Below are positions 7,055 through 14,874 of a DNA stretch of 23,395 nucleotides, piece by piece. Numbering within the stretch: position 1 is the first letter of the stretch; every line of letters begins with the position of its first letter. The translations under genes and the position numbers were made by a program. The notes under the pieces were generated by a model. That model ran no database searches and was not told where the DNA came from. It saw only the letters and a program-made list of their open reading frames with translations. The DNA comes from Acidobacteriota bacterium. GTDB taxonomy: Bacteria; Acidobacteriota; Terriglobia; UBA7540. The DNA lies in assembly GCA_021827245.1 (NCBI GenBank), contig JAKAWN010000049.1, positions 1 to 23,395 of the forward strand. Reading direction: 5' to 3'.

Positions 7055-7501
7055 AAATAGCTCCCGAGCCATATTGGCAGTCCAGACGGCGCTCGGGCGG
7101 TACCGCCCAATCCGGCGGGAAGAATCCTCGCGTAAGGCAATAAAGGGCATCTTACCTGAAAATGGTATAGAAGAGGAAGTACCCGAACTCTGTCAAATCC
7201 TCTTGAGGTCTTCAGCCTGTGGCGCAAACCTGCCGCTTGGACAAACCATCCAGCACCCCGCGCCTTCCTCGGCTTGCCTGGTGGCCGGCATCTCTGCGAA
7301 GGCGGATTTCTGATAGAATATCGAGAGGTTTAAGCAAAACCCTGTCGTGCGAAGAGAGGTTGGGGAATCTCCAAGTCTGGCCGGATCACATGCGGGAGGA
7401 TGCTCATGCTCGGGGATTGAGCGTTAAACGGTCCAGCAGAGACGAAGGGGTATTTCTAAAAAAATGGGCACGACCTTCGAAGCCAAGTTTGGGAGGCAGG
7501 A
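7055..7501. other. Divergent intergenic region between sensor and Crp/Fnr genes
   Basis: About 450 nt with no convincing gene. It must hold promoters for both flanking genes; the only clear signal I see is the extended -10 at 7311-7319 on the plus strand. The minus-strand frame of the sensor gene stays open to an ATG at 7150, so part of this could be coding if that start is used. An inverted repeat matching TTGAT-N4-ATCAA was looked for and not found. Confidence 0.4.
7311..7319 (+). promoter_or_regulatory. Extended -10 promoter candidate for the Crp/Fnr gene
   Basis: TGATAGAAT is TGn plus TAGAAT (5 of 6 to TATAAT), the same arrangement as TGATATAAT before rtcB. No good -35 is visible. It implies a long leader of about 175 nt before the ATG at 7502. 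Confidence 0.4.
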
Positions 7502-8191
7502 ATGAGAGGAGCTTGCCCCAATTGCCGCGTCCTGACCAGTACCCTTTTTCGCAGCTTGTCGAGTGATCAGGTCAGGCGTTTTTCGTGTATCTTTTGTCCC
7601 ACGCATTATCGTAGAAACCAGATCTTGTTCTTTGAAGGAGGAGCTGCTCACCATCTTTTCGCGTTGAATGTTGGACTCGTTAAGCTGGTTAAATCCCTTG
7701 AGAACGGCAAGGAGCGTATCACCCGCATCCTTTTTCCCGGAGATCTTTTCGGCCTCGAAGCCCTCAATGAAGCTACGTATCCGCTGACTGCGGTTGTCCT
7801 TCAAGATTCGGAAATCTGTTCTGTCCCGCGTGACCAGTTTTTCGCCTTCTTGCGCTCCAATCCTGACATTTCTCTCGACATGGTTCGCCTCCTGGTCGAT
7901 GAGATTGCCGAGATCCGCACGCAGATGACGACGATGAGTTTCAAGGATGCGCGAATGCGCGTGGCTACGTTCCTGTTGTCACTGACTTCGCCTGACGAGA
8001 ATGCGCCCGCTAACTCCTGTTCGCTGACCCTGCCTCTCACAAGCCAGGAAATTGCCGAAACCCTGGAGTTATCGCCCGAGACTGTCAGCCGGACGTGGAA
8101 CGCGCTGCGGCAAGAAGGCCTGATTGAAAAACGAGGCCGCCGCTTGCTGATCCATGATCTGCACGCGCTTGAGCAAACCGCAAAGCGCTGA
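7502..8191 (+). CDS. Crp/Fnr-family transcriptional regulator with N-terminal cysteine pairs
   Basis: The 229-residue protein has a cyclic-nucleotide-binding-like beta-roll (about 35-125: RRNQILFFEGG, GLVKLVKSLENGKERITRIL, FPGDLFGLEA), a dimerisation helix, and a C-terminal winged helix (about 165-215) whose recognition helix reads LSPETVSRTWNALRQEGLI. The E-x-x-S-R arrangement equals that of Fnr, which reads TTGAT half-sites. The N-terminus carries two Cys pairs, C5-P-N-C8 and C29-I-F-C32, and Cys106 (SEICSVP) aligns by eye with Fnr Cys122. An Fe-S cluster or zinc is possible, but the spacing is not canonical Fnr (C-x2-C-x5-C). GGGAGG lies 5 nt before the start. It is the nearest candidate regulator for the cluster beginning at 8571. 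Confidence 0.9.
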   Translation: MRGACPNCRVLTSTLFRSLSSDQVRRFSCIFCPTHYRRNQILFFEGGAAHHLFALNVGLVKLVKSLENGKERITRILFPGDLFGLEALNEATYPLTAVVLQDSEICSVPRDQFFAFLRSNPDISLDMVRLLVDEIAEIRTQMTTMSFKDARMRVATFLLSLTSPDENAPANSCSLTLPLTSQEIAETLELSPETVSRTWNALRQEGLIEKRGRRLLIHDLHALEQTAKR

Positions 8192-8232
8192 GTTCAGATA
8201 TTTTCCGTCCACATTTGCGCGAGCCACACCAC

Positions 8233-8249
8233 CTCTTATTAAGTAAGAG
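8233..8249. promoter_or_regulatory. Operator-like palindrome
   Basis: CTCTTA and TAAGAG are perfect reverse complements spaced by TTAAG, giving a 17-bp dyad, 42 nt after the Crp/Fnr stop codon. The size fits a dimeric regulator site; no specific regulator can be named. Confidence 0.35.
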
Positions 8250-8360
8250 ACTGCCTCAAATAACGGAAGTCCTGGGCATCTCCCTTCATCCCAATAATCA
8301 CGATCATCTAGGGAATAAACCGAGTAGACCTCCCATAAAAAATAATTACGGCACTGTAGA

Positions 8361-8374
8361 TTGATATTTGTCAT
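8361..8374. promoter_or_regulatory. Fnr-box-like site upstream of the heme/propeller cluster
   Basis: TTGATATTTGTCAT matches the Fnr consensus TTGAT-N4-ATCAA at 8 of 10 defined positions (first half perfect, second half GTCAT). It is enclosed by GGCACT (8350-8355) and AGTGCC (8382-8387), perfect reverse complements. It lies about 200 nt before the first cluster gene and 170 nt after a Crp/Fnr gene whose recognition helix has the Fnr-type ETVSR motif. Confidence 0.35.
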
Positions 8375-8570
8375 CCCGGGGAGTGCCTTGTGTCATCGAC
8401 GGGCGTCCTCTGTTTTCCTATGTTACCTCTGCGTCGGCTTTCTTGGGCGTAACAAAGCGAGTGATTACGCCGTCCTGCCCGCAGTCCATGCTCCTATTTT
8501 CTCCGGGACCCGGGTGTTAGAGTTCGGGACGAGCCATCACGGCAGTATAGCTGGAACGGATTTAGGCCGA

Positions 8571-10034
8571 ATGAAACGGTTCCGGAGCATCCTGTTTATT
8601 ATCCCATTCTTGGCTTTAGGGCTGTTGTTCAGTCCGTTGAAGACCCCTTTGGCAAAACCAGAAATCGCCGGCGCGGGGCGGCTGCCTGCAATCATTTTCG
8701 TCGCAGCGCCCACAGTCGTGCCAGGCAAATTAACGGCGAGGTTCCCGCGCGGGAGCCATCTGCTACGTTTTCTTCCTGGGAATCCTTCCGTTTCCGCCAT
8801 CGACTTGACTCCGGAATTCTACGCCGTTGCTGATCCTCAAGTATCTTTTGATGCGTCCAAAGTTCTTTTCGCCGCTCAGAAGACACAAGAGGCGCATTGG
8901 CAAATTTGGGAAATGAATGCGGATGGTTCGGGGAAGCGGCAGATAACGCGCTGCTCAGGCAACTGCCTCCGTCCGGCCTACCTTCCGAAAAACCAGATTG
9001 TGTTCACGATGGTGGCAGGAAAAGGGTCTAGGCGAACCTCGGCCATCTATGTCGCCCAATGGAATGGCTCTGACGCCCACCCCATCACATTCGGCCCTGG
9101 CCAATTCCAGGTTGAAACGGTACTGCACAGCGGCCGAATTCTTGTCTCGGCAAAGTCGTTGCTGGTTGCTGGCCGCAAAGACGGCGACTCTCGCGTGTTT
9201 TACACATTGCGGCCGGACGGCTCAGGACTCAACCCCTTTCGCTGGAGTAAGGCTTTTAATGTTGTTAGAACCGGTGCGACAGAGCTGGATGACGGCACGG
9301 TGCTGTTTGTGAAGAGGCCGGACCCGGCAGGGCGTGAAACGGGTGGGCAGCTTGCCTGGTTCCGACCCGGCTCGTTGCACAATTCGGTGATCACGCCGCC
9401 GAACTCCATCTATTGGTCAGCCCACGTTCTGGATGGAAATCGGTTGATTGTGGCAAAAAAGGATTCAGGTTCGTCCGCCAGGGCGGGCACATTCGGTCTT
9501 TATGTTTTTGACCTGAGAACCAGGACAGTCGGAAGACCTATTTATGCAAGCCCGAAGTTTTCAAGCGTGGAGGCTGTACCCCTGGAGCCGCGTGCGATTC
9601 CCCTGTACTACTGGAGCATCCTCCATCCGGACTGGAACTACGGACGCGTTGTTTGCCTGGACTCTTATCTTTGTGCTGACGCGCCCCACGGCCACCTGAC
9701 TGCGCATATTGCGCGTGTCCGGGTCATCGCGCTTCAGCCCGACCATCACAGCGAGCGAACTCTTGGTGATGCTCCGGTGGAAAGCGACGGCTCTTTCTAC
9801 ATTAAGGTTCCAGCCGACCGTCCCATCCGATTTGAACTTCTGAGTTCAAAAGGTGCTGTGATCCAGGCCCAAAGGAGCTGGATCTGGGCCCGCAATGGTG
9901 AAGACGTGCCATGCCTGGGATGCCATGAAAGCAAGGCTCTTGCGCCTTCGGATCACTTTCCACTTGCTTTGAAGCGTTTTGATACACCAATTCCAGTGGG
10001 TGTGCCATCGCATTCACAACCACAAAAACACTGA
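8571..10034 (+). CDS. Exported PD40/HzsA-like propeller protein with one c-type heme motif
   Basis: The 487-residue protein starts with a clear signal peptide (MKRFRSILFIIPFLALGLLF). TolB-like PD40 beta-propeller repeats follow (QIWEMNADGSGKRQITRCSG, FYTLRPDGSGLNPF), then a region like the middle domain of hydrazine synthase alpha (HIARVRVIALQPDHH, PVESDGSFYIKVPADRPIRF, QRSWIWARNGE) and a single heme-binding CLGCH at 448-452. Such proteins are periplasmic and exist in many bacteria without anammox, so hydrazine synthesis is not implied; electron transfer or an unknown oxidation is more likely. The ATG at 8571 is chosen for the signal peptide; an upstream TTG (8361) is in frame but unlikely. 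Seven nt separate it from the next gene, so it should head an operon. Confidence 0.8.
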   Translation: MKRFRSILFIIPFLALGLLFSPLKTPLAKPEIAGAGRLPAIIFVAAPTVVPGKLTARFPRGSHLLRFLPGNPSVSAIDLTPEFYAVADPQVSFDASKVLFAAQKTQEAHWQIWEMNADGSGKRQITRCSGNCLRPAYLPKNQIVFTMVAGKGSRRTSAIYVAQWNGSDAHPITFGPGQFQVETVLHSGRILVSAKSLLVAGRKDGDSRVFYTLRPDGSGLNPFRWSKAFNVVRTGATELDDGTVLFVKRPDPAGRETGGQLAWFRPGSLHNSVITPPNSIYWSAHVLDGNRLIVAKKDSGSSARAGTFGLYVFDLRTRTVGRPIYASPKFSSVEAVPLEPRAIPLYYWSILHPDWNYGRVVCLDSYLCADAPHGHLTAHIARVRVIALQPDHHSERTLGDAPVESDGSFYIKVPADRPIRFELLSSKGAVIQAQRSWIWARNGEDVPCLGCHESKALAPSDHFPLALKRFDTPIPVGVPSHSQPQKH

Positions 10035-10041
10035 GGAGTAC

Positions 10042-11748
10042 ATGGGAATCTCCCGACGACGATTCGTAACCTTGGCTGCAGCCGCTGCGCCACTCTGGGC
10101 GGCTCGAAGACTCTTGGGGCGAGGCCTGCCTTCGCAGTCTGGTCCTGGCATACCGCTTCCAAAGTTCGAGGACGTTACTGCGAAATCCGGCATCGGCTTT
10201 CACCACTCGTTCGGGGAAAAAGAGCTCAGCTCGATCATGGAAGGGACGGGTTCCGGTTGCGTGTGGTTTGACTACAACAATGACGGGCTCCTTGATTTGT
10301 ACGCTCTCAGCGGACGGTACGTTCCCGGTCTGACCAATCATTCTTCTCCGGACGGCATTGATGCCACAAACCGTCTCTTTCGCAACAATGGCGACGGAAC
10401 CTTCACCGATGTCACCACCCAGGCCGGCGTGGAAGGGAAGGGAATGATGACCGGGGTGACGGTAGGCGATTTTGACAACGACGGCCACCAAGACATTTAC
10501 GCAACCGGTTACAACGTCGCCGTTTTGTATCACAACAACGGCGACGGAACCTTCACGGATATCACGGCGGAGGCGGGGGTTGAGAACCCATATTTCGGAA
10601 TTGGAACGGCGTTTCTTGACTACGACCGCGACGGCTGGCTCGATCTTTTTGTTGGCAACTACTTGAAGTTCGTTCCCAGCTACCGGCAGTTTTACGGCGC
10701 CAAACACTATCCTGGCCCGTTGAACTACGATCCCGAGTTCAGCCGGCTCTTCCGTAACAACCGCAATGGGACATTTATAGACGTGTCAAGGGAATCGGGG
10801 ATTTCGCTCAAGCCGGGCCGGGCGATGGGCGTCACCGTTGGCGATTACGACAATGACGGTTGGCCGGATATTTACGTAGCGAACGACACCATGCCCAGCT
10901 TTCTCTATCACAACAACCACAACGGCACTTTTACGGAGGTGGCCGTAGAAGTGAATGTAGCGTACGGCCAAAACGGCGAAGCCACGACAGCGATGGGCCC
11001 CATTTTCGGAGATTACGATAACGATGGTTGGCAAGACCTGTTCGTTTCTGATGCCAACTATCACCGCTTGTTTCACAACCCCGGAAAGGCCGGCGGTTTT
11101 TTTATCGACGTGACGAATGAGTCTGGTGTTGGCGAAGTATGCGGGCAGTACGTTGGCTGGGGCGACGGATTCTTCGACTTCGATAACGACGGTTGGAAAG
11201 ACATTTTTATTGTCAACGGGGGGCTTACTTGGCTCATCCCGATGGAAAGCAACTTGTTGCGGAACAACCACGACAGCACTTTCTCGGACGTTTCCCTCCT
11301 TACCGGAAGCTTCTTTGAAAGAAGAGAGGTCCACCGCAGTGCCTGTTTTGCCGACTACGACAACGATGGTTATATCGACAGCTTCGTCTCGACGCTAGGA
11401 GGGGAAGGCATCCTTTTGCACAACACGCCGCCTGAAAAAAGGGCTCATTGGCTCACAGTCAAGTTGGTGGGAACGAAGAGCAACCGTGACGGTTTCGGAT
11501 CCAGCCTGGAGGCAGTTGCCGGAGACTTGCGCCAGGTTGTGCAGGCCGTCTCAGGGAGTGGTTATCTTTCGCAAAACGATCCCAGGCCGCATTTTGGCTT
11601 GGGGCCGCATGACAAGGTGGATCGACTGACCATCCGCTGGCCTAGCGGGATCGTCCAGACGCTGGAGCACATTCAAGCCGACCAGCTTCTGACCGTCAAG
11701 GAACCGGCGGGTCCTGAGCAGGCCGCCACCACTGATAAGGGCAAGTGA
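10042..11748 (+). CDS. Tat-exported FG-GAP/VCBS repeat protein with ASPIC/UnbV domain (CRTAC1-like)
   Basis: The 568-residue product opens with a twin-arginine signal (SRRRFVTLAAAAAPLWAA). Seven calcium-binding-type loops follow, at about residues 77 (DYNNDGLLDLY), 143 (DFDNDGHQDIY), 192 (DYDRDGWLDLF), 268 (DYDNDGWPDIY), 324 (DYDNDGWQDLF), 379 (DFDNDGWKDIF) and 437 (DYDNDGYIDSF), consistent with an integrin-like seven-bladed FG-GAP propeller. The C-terminus (about 475-560: VKLVGTKSNRDGFGSSLEA, SGSGYLSQNDPRPHFGLG, IRWPSGIVQTLE) is an ASPIC/UnbV domain. Function of this family is not established; binding of carbohydrate or protein partners in the envelope is a guess. CTGAGGAG precedes the ATG at 10042. 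Tat export implies folding, perhaps with Ca2+ or a partner, before transport. Confidence 0.92.
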   Translation: MGISRRRFVTLAAAAAPLWAARRLLGRGLPSQSGPGIPLPKFEDVTAKSGIGFHHSFGEKELSSIMEGTGSGCVWFDYNNDGLLDLYALSGRYVPGLTNHSSPDGIDATNRLFRNNGDGTFTDVTTQAGVEGKGMMTGVTVGDFDNDGHQDIYATGYNVAVLYHNNGDGTFTDITAEAGVENPYFGIGTAFLDYDRDGWLDLFVGNYLKFVPSYRQFYGAKHYPGPLNYDPEFSRLFRNNRNGTFIDVSRESGISLKPGRAMGVTVGDYDNDGWPDIYVANDTMPSFLYHNNHNGTFTEVAVEVNVAYGQNGEATTAMGPIFGDYDNDGWQDLFVSDANYHRLFHNPGKAGGFFIDVTNESGVGEVCGQYVGWGDGFFDFDNDGWKDIFIVNGGLTWLIPMESNLLRNNHDSTFSDVSLLTGSFFERREVHRSACFADYDNDGYIDSFVSTLGGEGILLHNTPPEKRAHWLTVKLVGTKSNRDGFGSSLEAVAGDLRQVVQAVSGSGYLSQNDPRPHFGLGPHDKVDRLTIRWPSGIVQTLEHIQADQLLTVKEPAGPEQAATTDKGK

Positions 11749-11750
11749 AC

Positions 11751-13706
11751 ATGAGTCCTGCGAAAAGGGAAGTCAAAGCAAAACGGAGGCGGTCATTCCT
11801 CTCGATAAGCGTGTTCCTTGCCTTGGTGTTTGTGGCCGGATTCGGCTTCCGCGAAACTTCCGGCGTGGCATCGCCCTGGAGCACGGAGTGGAGCACCAGC
11901 ATTCGTTACCTGAACCCATTGGCTCTCGCACTATCGCCTGACGGCAAGCGGCTCTATGTCGTTTGCGAAGGCGACGACGTCGTACTCGCGGTCAACACTC
12001 ATACGCGGTTCGTTGTCGGGAAGGTCAAGGTTGGGCGCAGGCCTGAAGGAATCGCAGTTTCTCCCGACGGGAAGACCCTGTATGTCACAAACGAATGGAG
12101 CGATACGGTCTCCGAGATCAACGCGGATACTCTGCAGATTGTTCGCACGCTGAAGACCGGCTGGGATCCGGTAGGAGTTACAACCGATCGCGCCGGAAAG
12201 TTTCTCTACACAGCGAATACGCTGGGTGACGACATTTCGGTCATCAATCTCTCGACGGGGAAGGAAATCAAGCGCCTATCTGCCGGACACTTTCCTGAAT
12301 ACGTTGCTCTTTCCCAAAATGGCAAGTGGGTCTACGTTTCAAATTTGTTGGCGCAACTGGCTCCGCCCGATGAGCCTCCTGTGGCCCAACTGACCGTCGT
12401 AAACACGACAAAGCAGGTTGTTTCCGGCCGGATTATGGTGCCCGATGCCATACAACTTCGGCACATTGCCCAAGTGCCGGCAAAGGAAGGTGGGTATCTG
12501 CTGATTCCGTTTGAGCAGCCCCATAACCTGATTCCCCTGGTTCAGATCCAGCAGGGCTGGTATATGGCCCATGGGATGGCAATCATTCAACGGCCGCAGG
12601 CGGGCGAGCAGAAGGCTCGGGTCGTGGAAGTCCTGCTCGACAACATTGACCACGCTTTTGCGGACGGATTCGGTGCAGCTTGCACACCAAATGGGCAATT
12701 GGCATTGGTGACGAACTCAGGCGCTAACACCGTTACGATTATCAACATTGCGAAACTCAATCAATGGTTGGGCCGGTTGCCGGCGTCCGATCCCGATGCC
12801 CTGGCTCACCGCCTGGATTCTGCCCGGCAATTTGTGGTCACACGGCTGCACACGGGCCGCAATCCGACGGCTGTGGTGGTGTCACCTGATGGCCATTTTG
12901 CCTATATCGCAAATCGTGCAGACGATACGGTGACAGTTGTTGACCTGCAACAGTTGAAAGTTGTGGCAACAATTAATCTGGGTGGCCCAAGAGAAATTAC
13001 GATTGCACGCCGTGGTGAACAACTGTTCTTTGATGCAAGGTTTTGCTACGAGGGGCAACTGGCGTGCGCGAGTTGCCATCCGCACGATGGATTCGAAGAT
13101 GGCCTCGCTTGGAGTCTTGAAACCCCGGAACTGGGGCGCGACGTCGTAGAAAACCGCACGCTGCTCCATATCGGCGGGACGTCTCCCTTCAAGTGGAACG
13201 GCTTGAACCAGAGTCTTTCGGCGCAGGACGGCATGCGAACCTCCATGTACATTTTCCGGTCGCAAGGCTTCAGCCCTTCGGAAGTCAGGGACCTGGTGAC
13301 TTATATCAGAACCCTTAAGCTGCCTCCCAACCCTAACGTCGCCCGTGATGGGCGTCTCAATTCGAGGCAGGAAGCAGGACGCAAACTCTTCTTCCGGACT
13401 AAAACGAACTCCGGGACCATCATTCCCCTTCACGACCGTTGTTACTACTGCCATTCTCCGCTGACCCATTACACGTCAAGGGTCCGCATGGACGTCGGGA
13501 CTTCGACGAAATACGACACGATCAAGGACTTTGATGTCCCCCAGCTCCAGGGCGTATGGATGCGACCTCCGTATCTGCATAACGGCGAGGCCTTGACGCT
13601 GGAAGAGATCTGGACGAAGTACAATCCGGATAATAAACACGGAATCACTTCGGATATGAACAAGATCCAGTTGAACGACTTGATTGAGTTTTTGAAAACC
13701 TTGTGA
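11751..13706 (+). CDS. YVTN propeller fused to MauG/CCP-like di-heme cytochrome c domain
   Basis: After an N-terminal basic stretch and membrane or signal helix (about 14-32) this 651-residue protein carries a YVTN-type seven-bladed propeller (LSPDGKRLYVVCEGDD, VSPDGKTLYVTNEWSDTV, VSPDGHFAYIANRADDTV) up to about residue 420. A cytochrome-peroxidase/MauG-like domain follows with two heme motifs, CASCH (439-443) and CYYCH (564-568), and the family ending DVPQLQGVWMRPPYLHNGEALTLEEIW. Likely periplasmic; MauG relatives use H2O2 or O2-derived high-valent heme to oxidise proteins or small molecules, or reduce peroxide. The gene starts 2 nt after the previous stop (ATG 11751); a GTG at 11745 overlapping that stop as GTGA is an alternative. 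Translational coupling is likely. Confidence 0.9.
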   Translation: MSPAKREVKAKRRRSFLSISVFLALVFVAGFGFRETSGVASPWSTEWSTSIRYLNPLALALSPDGKRLYVVCEGDDVVLAVNTHTRFVVGKVKVGRRPEGIAVSPDGKTLYVTNEWSDTVSEINADTLQIVRTLKTGWDPVGVTTDRAGKFLYTANTLGDDISVINLSTGKEIKRLSAGHFPEYVALSQNGKWVYVSNLLAQLAPPDEPPVAQLTVVNTTKQVVSGRIMVPDAIQLRHIAQVPAKEGGYLLIPFEQPHNLIPLVQIQQGWYMAHGMAIIQRPQAGEQKARVVEVLLDNIDHAFADGFGAACTPNGQLALVTNSGANTVTIINIAKLNQWLGRLPASDPDALAHRLDSARQFVVTRLHTGRNPTAVVVSPDGHFAYIANRADDTVTVVDLQQLKVVATINLGGPREITIARRGEQLFFDARFCYEGQLACASCHPHDGFEDGLAWSLETPELGRDVVENRTLLHIGGTSPFKWNGLNQSLSAQDGMRTSMYIFRSQGFSPSEVRDLVTYIRTLKLPPNPNVARDGRLNSRQEAGRKLFFRTKTNSGTIIPLHDRCYYCHSPLTHYTSRVRMDVGTSTKYDTIKDFDVPQLQGVWMRPPYLHNGEALTLEEIWTKYNPDNKHGITSDMNKIQLNDLIEFLKTL

Positions 13707-13713
13707 GGGAACG

Positions 13714-14874
13714 ATGAAAAGACTGTTGCGCGCATTCTTCTTATTGACCGCCGGCTTGCTCGTCGTGGCGATAGGCATCGCTGTGGCCCAAACCCCTTCG
13801 CTTTACACGAAATGGGTGAATTACACAGCTGCCAACGGCTTTCCGGAGGGCGAAGTCTTTTCCGTTGCCGTTGACGGCAACCGCATTTGGGCTGGAACCA
13901 CGCACGGTCTCGTGTTGATCGAGAACGGTCGTGTAAGGAAGGTCTTCACAACTGCCGAGGGCCTTGCGGGCCAAGCCGTGATGTCGATTGCCGTGGATCA
14001 CCAGACCGGTGACGTTTGGATAGCGACTTTTGGTGGACTAAGCCGTTATTCTGCAGGCAAGTTCAAGAGCTATACAAACCTGACAAGCGGACTGGCTAAC
14101 GATCTGGTTTACGCCGTGGCAATCCAGGGGAAATACGTTTGGGCCGCCACGGCTGGGGGTTTCAGCCGCTTGAACACCTACACGGGCGACTGGAAGATTT
14201 TCAACAATCAGAATTCTCCGTTTGAAGAGCCTTGGGGGTATGGTATCGCCGTCGGCCCGAAGAAAGTGTATATGGCATTGTGGGGCGGCGGCGTCGTGGT
14301 CTATGACATTGCGCATCATTATTGGCGGCCTTACACCGATCCGGATGGCTCCATGGACGTCGTTTTGTACCGCAATCAGGGCCTGATCCATATGATGGTC
14401 AGCAATATTGCGTATGACCGCGAGACAAACATGTTCTGGGCCAGCACGTATTTTGGTCTGAGCGGATATGACGGGCGAAATTGGCACAACTACCTTACCA
14501 AAGACAGCGGGCTGGCTTCCAATTTTATCAATGCAGTCCAAACGCGTGGCAACGACGTCTGGGCGTGCACGCAAAAAGGCCTTAGTGAGCTCGATTTCAA
14601 AACGAATACCTGGGTAACCTACCGTCCCGCAAATTGGCGCTCTCTCGACACCGCAAAGCCCGTGAAACCAGGGCGCGGCGAGATCATTATCACGCAGCCT
14701 GACGGCAAAAAGAGAGTGCTTGAGACACCCACCACCCTCGCGCACAACTACATTCTGAATATGGCATTTCAAGGTAAGGACATCTGGGTTGCCACGGCCG
14801 ACGGTCTGAGCCACGGCATTCTCCAGTCTGACAAGGAGGAACGACACAATGAGTCAGCCACAAACCGACGCTGA
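13714..14874 (+). CDS. Exported Reg_prop-type beta-propeller protein
   Basis: The 386-residue protein has a signal peptide (MKRLLRAFFLLTAGLLVVAIGIAVAQ) and repeated blades of the two-component-regulator-propeller type: VFSVAVDGNRIWAGTTHGL, VMSIAVDHQTGDVWIATFGGL, LVYAVAIQGKYVWAATAGGF, FINAVQTRGNDVWACTQKGL and ILNMAFQGKDIWVATADGL. In hybrid two-component sensors such blades form the periplasmic ligand domain; here they stand alone without kinase, so the protein is probably a free periplasmic binding or scaffold protein. GAGGGAACG precedes the ATG, 7 nt after the di-heme gene. Its 3' end overlaps the next gene by 26 nt, so the charged C-terminal tail (KEERHNESATNRR) also encodes the start region of that gene. 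Confidence 0.85.
   Translation: MKRLLRAFFLLTAGLLVVAIGIAVAQTPSLYTKWVNYTAANGFPEGEVFSVAVDGNRIWAGTTHGLVLIENGRVRKVFTTAEGLAGQAVMSIAVDHQTGDVWIATFGGLSRYSAGKFKSYTNLTSGLANDLVYAVAIQGKYVWAATAGGFSRLNTYTGDWKIFNNQNSPFEEPWGYGIAVGPKKVYMALWGGGVVVYDIAHHYWRPYTDPDGSMDVVLYRNQGLIHMMVSNIAYDRETNMFWASTYFGLSGYDGRNWHNYLTKDSGLASNFINAVQTRGNDVWACTQKGLSELDFKTNTWVTYRPANWRSLDTAKPVKPGRGEIIITQPDGKKRVLETPTTLAHNYILNMAFQGKDIWVATADGLSHGILQSDKEERHNESATNRR

Larger units (their letters stand above)
8192..8570. other. Regulatory gap before the large gene cluster
   Basis: About 380 nt without a supported gene. It contains a perfect palindrome CTCTTA-N5-TAAGAG (8233-8249), an AT-rich stretch around 8330-8350, an Fnr-box-like site (8361-8374) lying inside a GGCACT/AGTGCC inverted repeat (8350-8355 and 8382-8387), and around 8410-8440 a CCTCTGT-rich tract resembling the repeats at 3193-3302. 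The downstream frame is open from a TTG at 8361, but those 70 residues lack protein character and precede a proper signal peptide. Confidence 0.5.

Noticed and set aside
8361..8570. N-terminal extension of the HzsA-like protein from a TTG start
   Set aside because: The extension has no family similarity, lacks a ribosome binding site, and would bury a proper signal peptide at residue 71.
8571..10034. Anammox hydrazine synthase
   Set aside because: Only the middle-domain-like region and one heme motif are present; the other HZS subunits and nitrogen genes are absent, and such proteins occur broadly.
10240..11400. Minus-strand open frames (up to 300 residues) opposite the FG-GAP gene
   Set aside because: They mirror the repetitive GAC-AAC-GAC codons of the plus-strand gene as valine-rich repeats and have no start signals.
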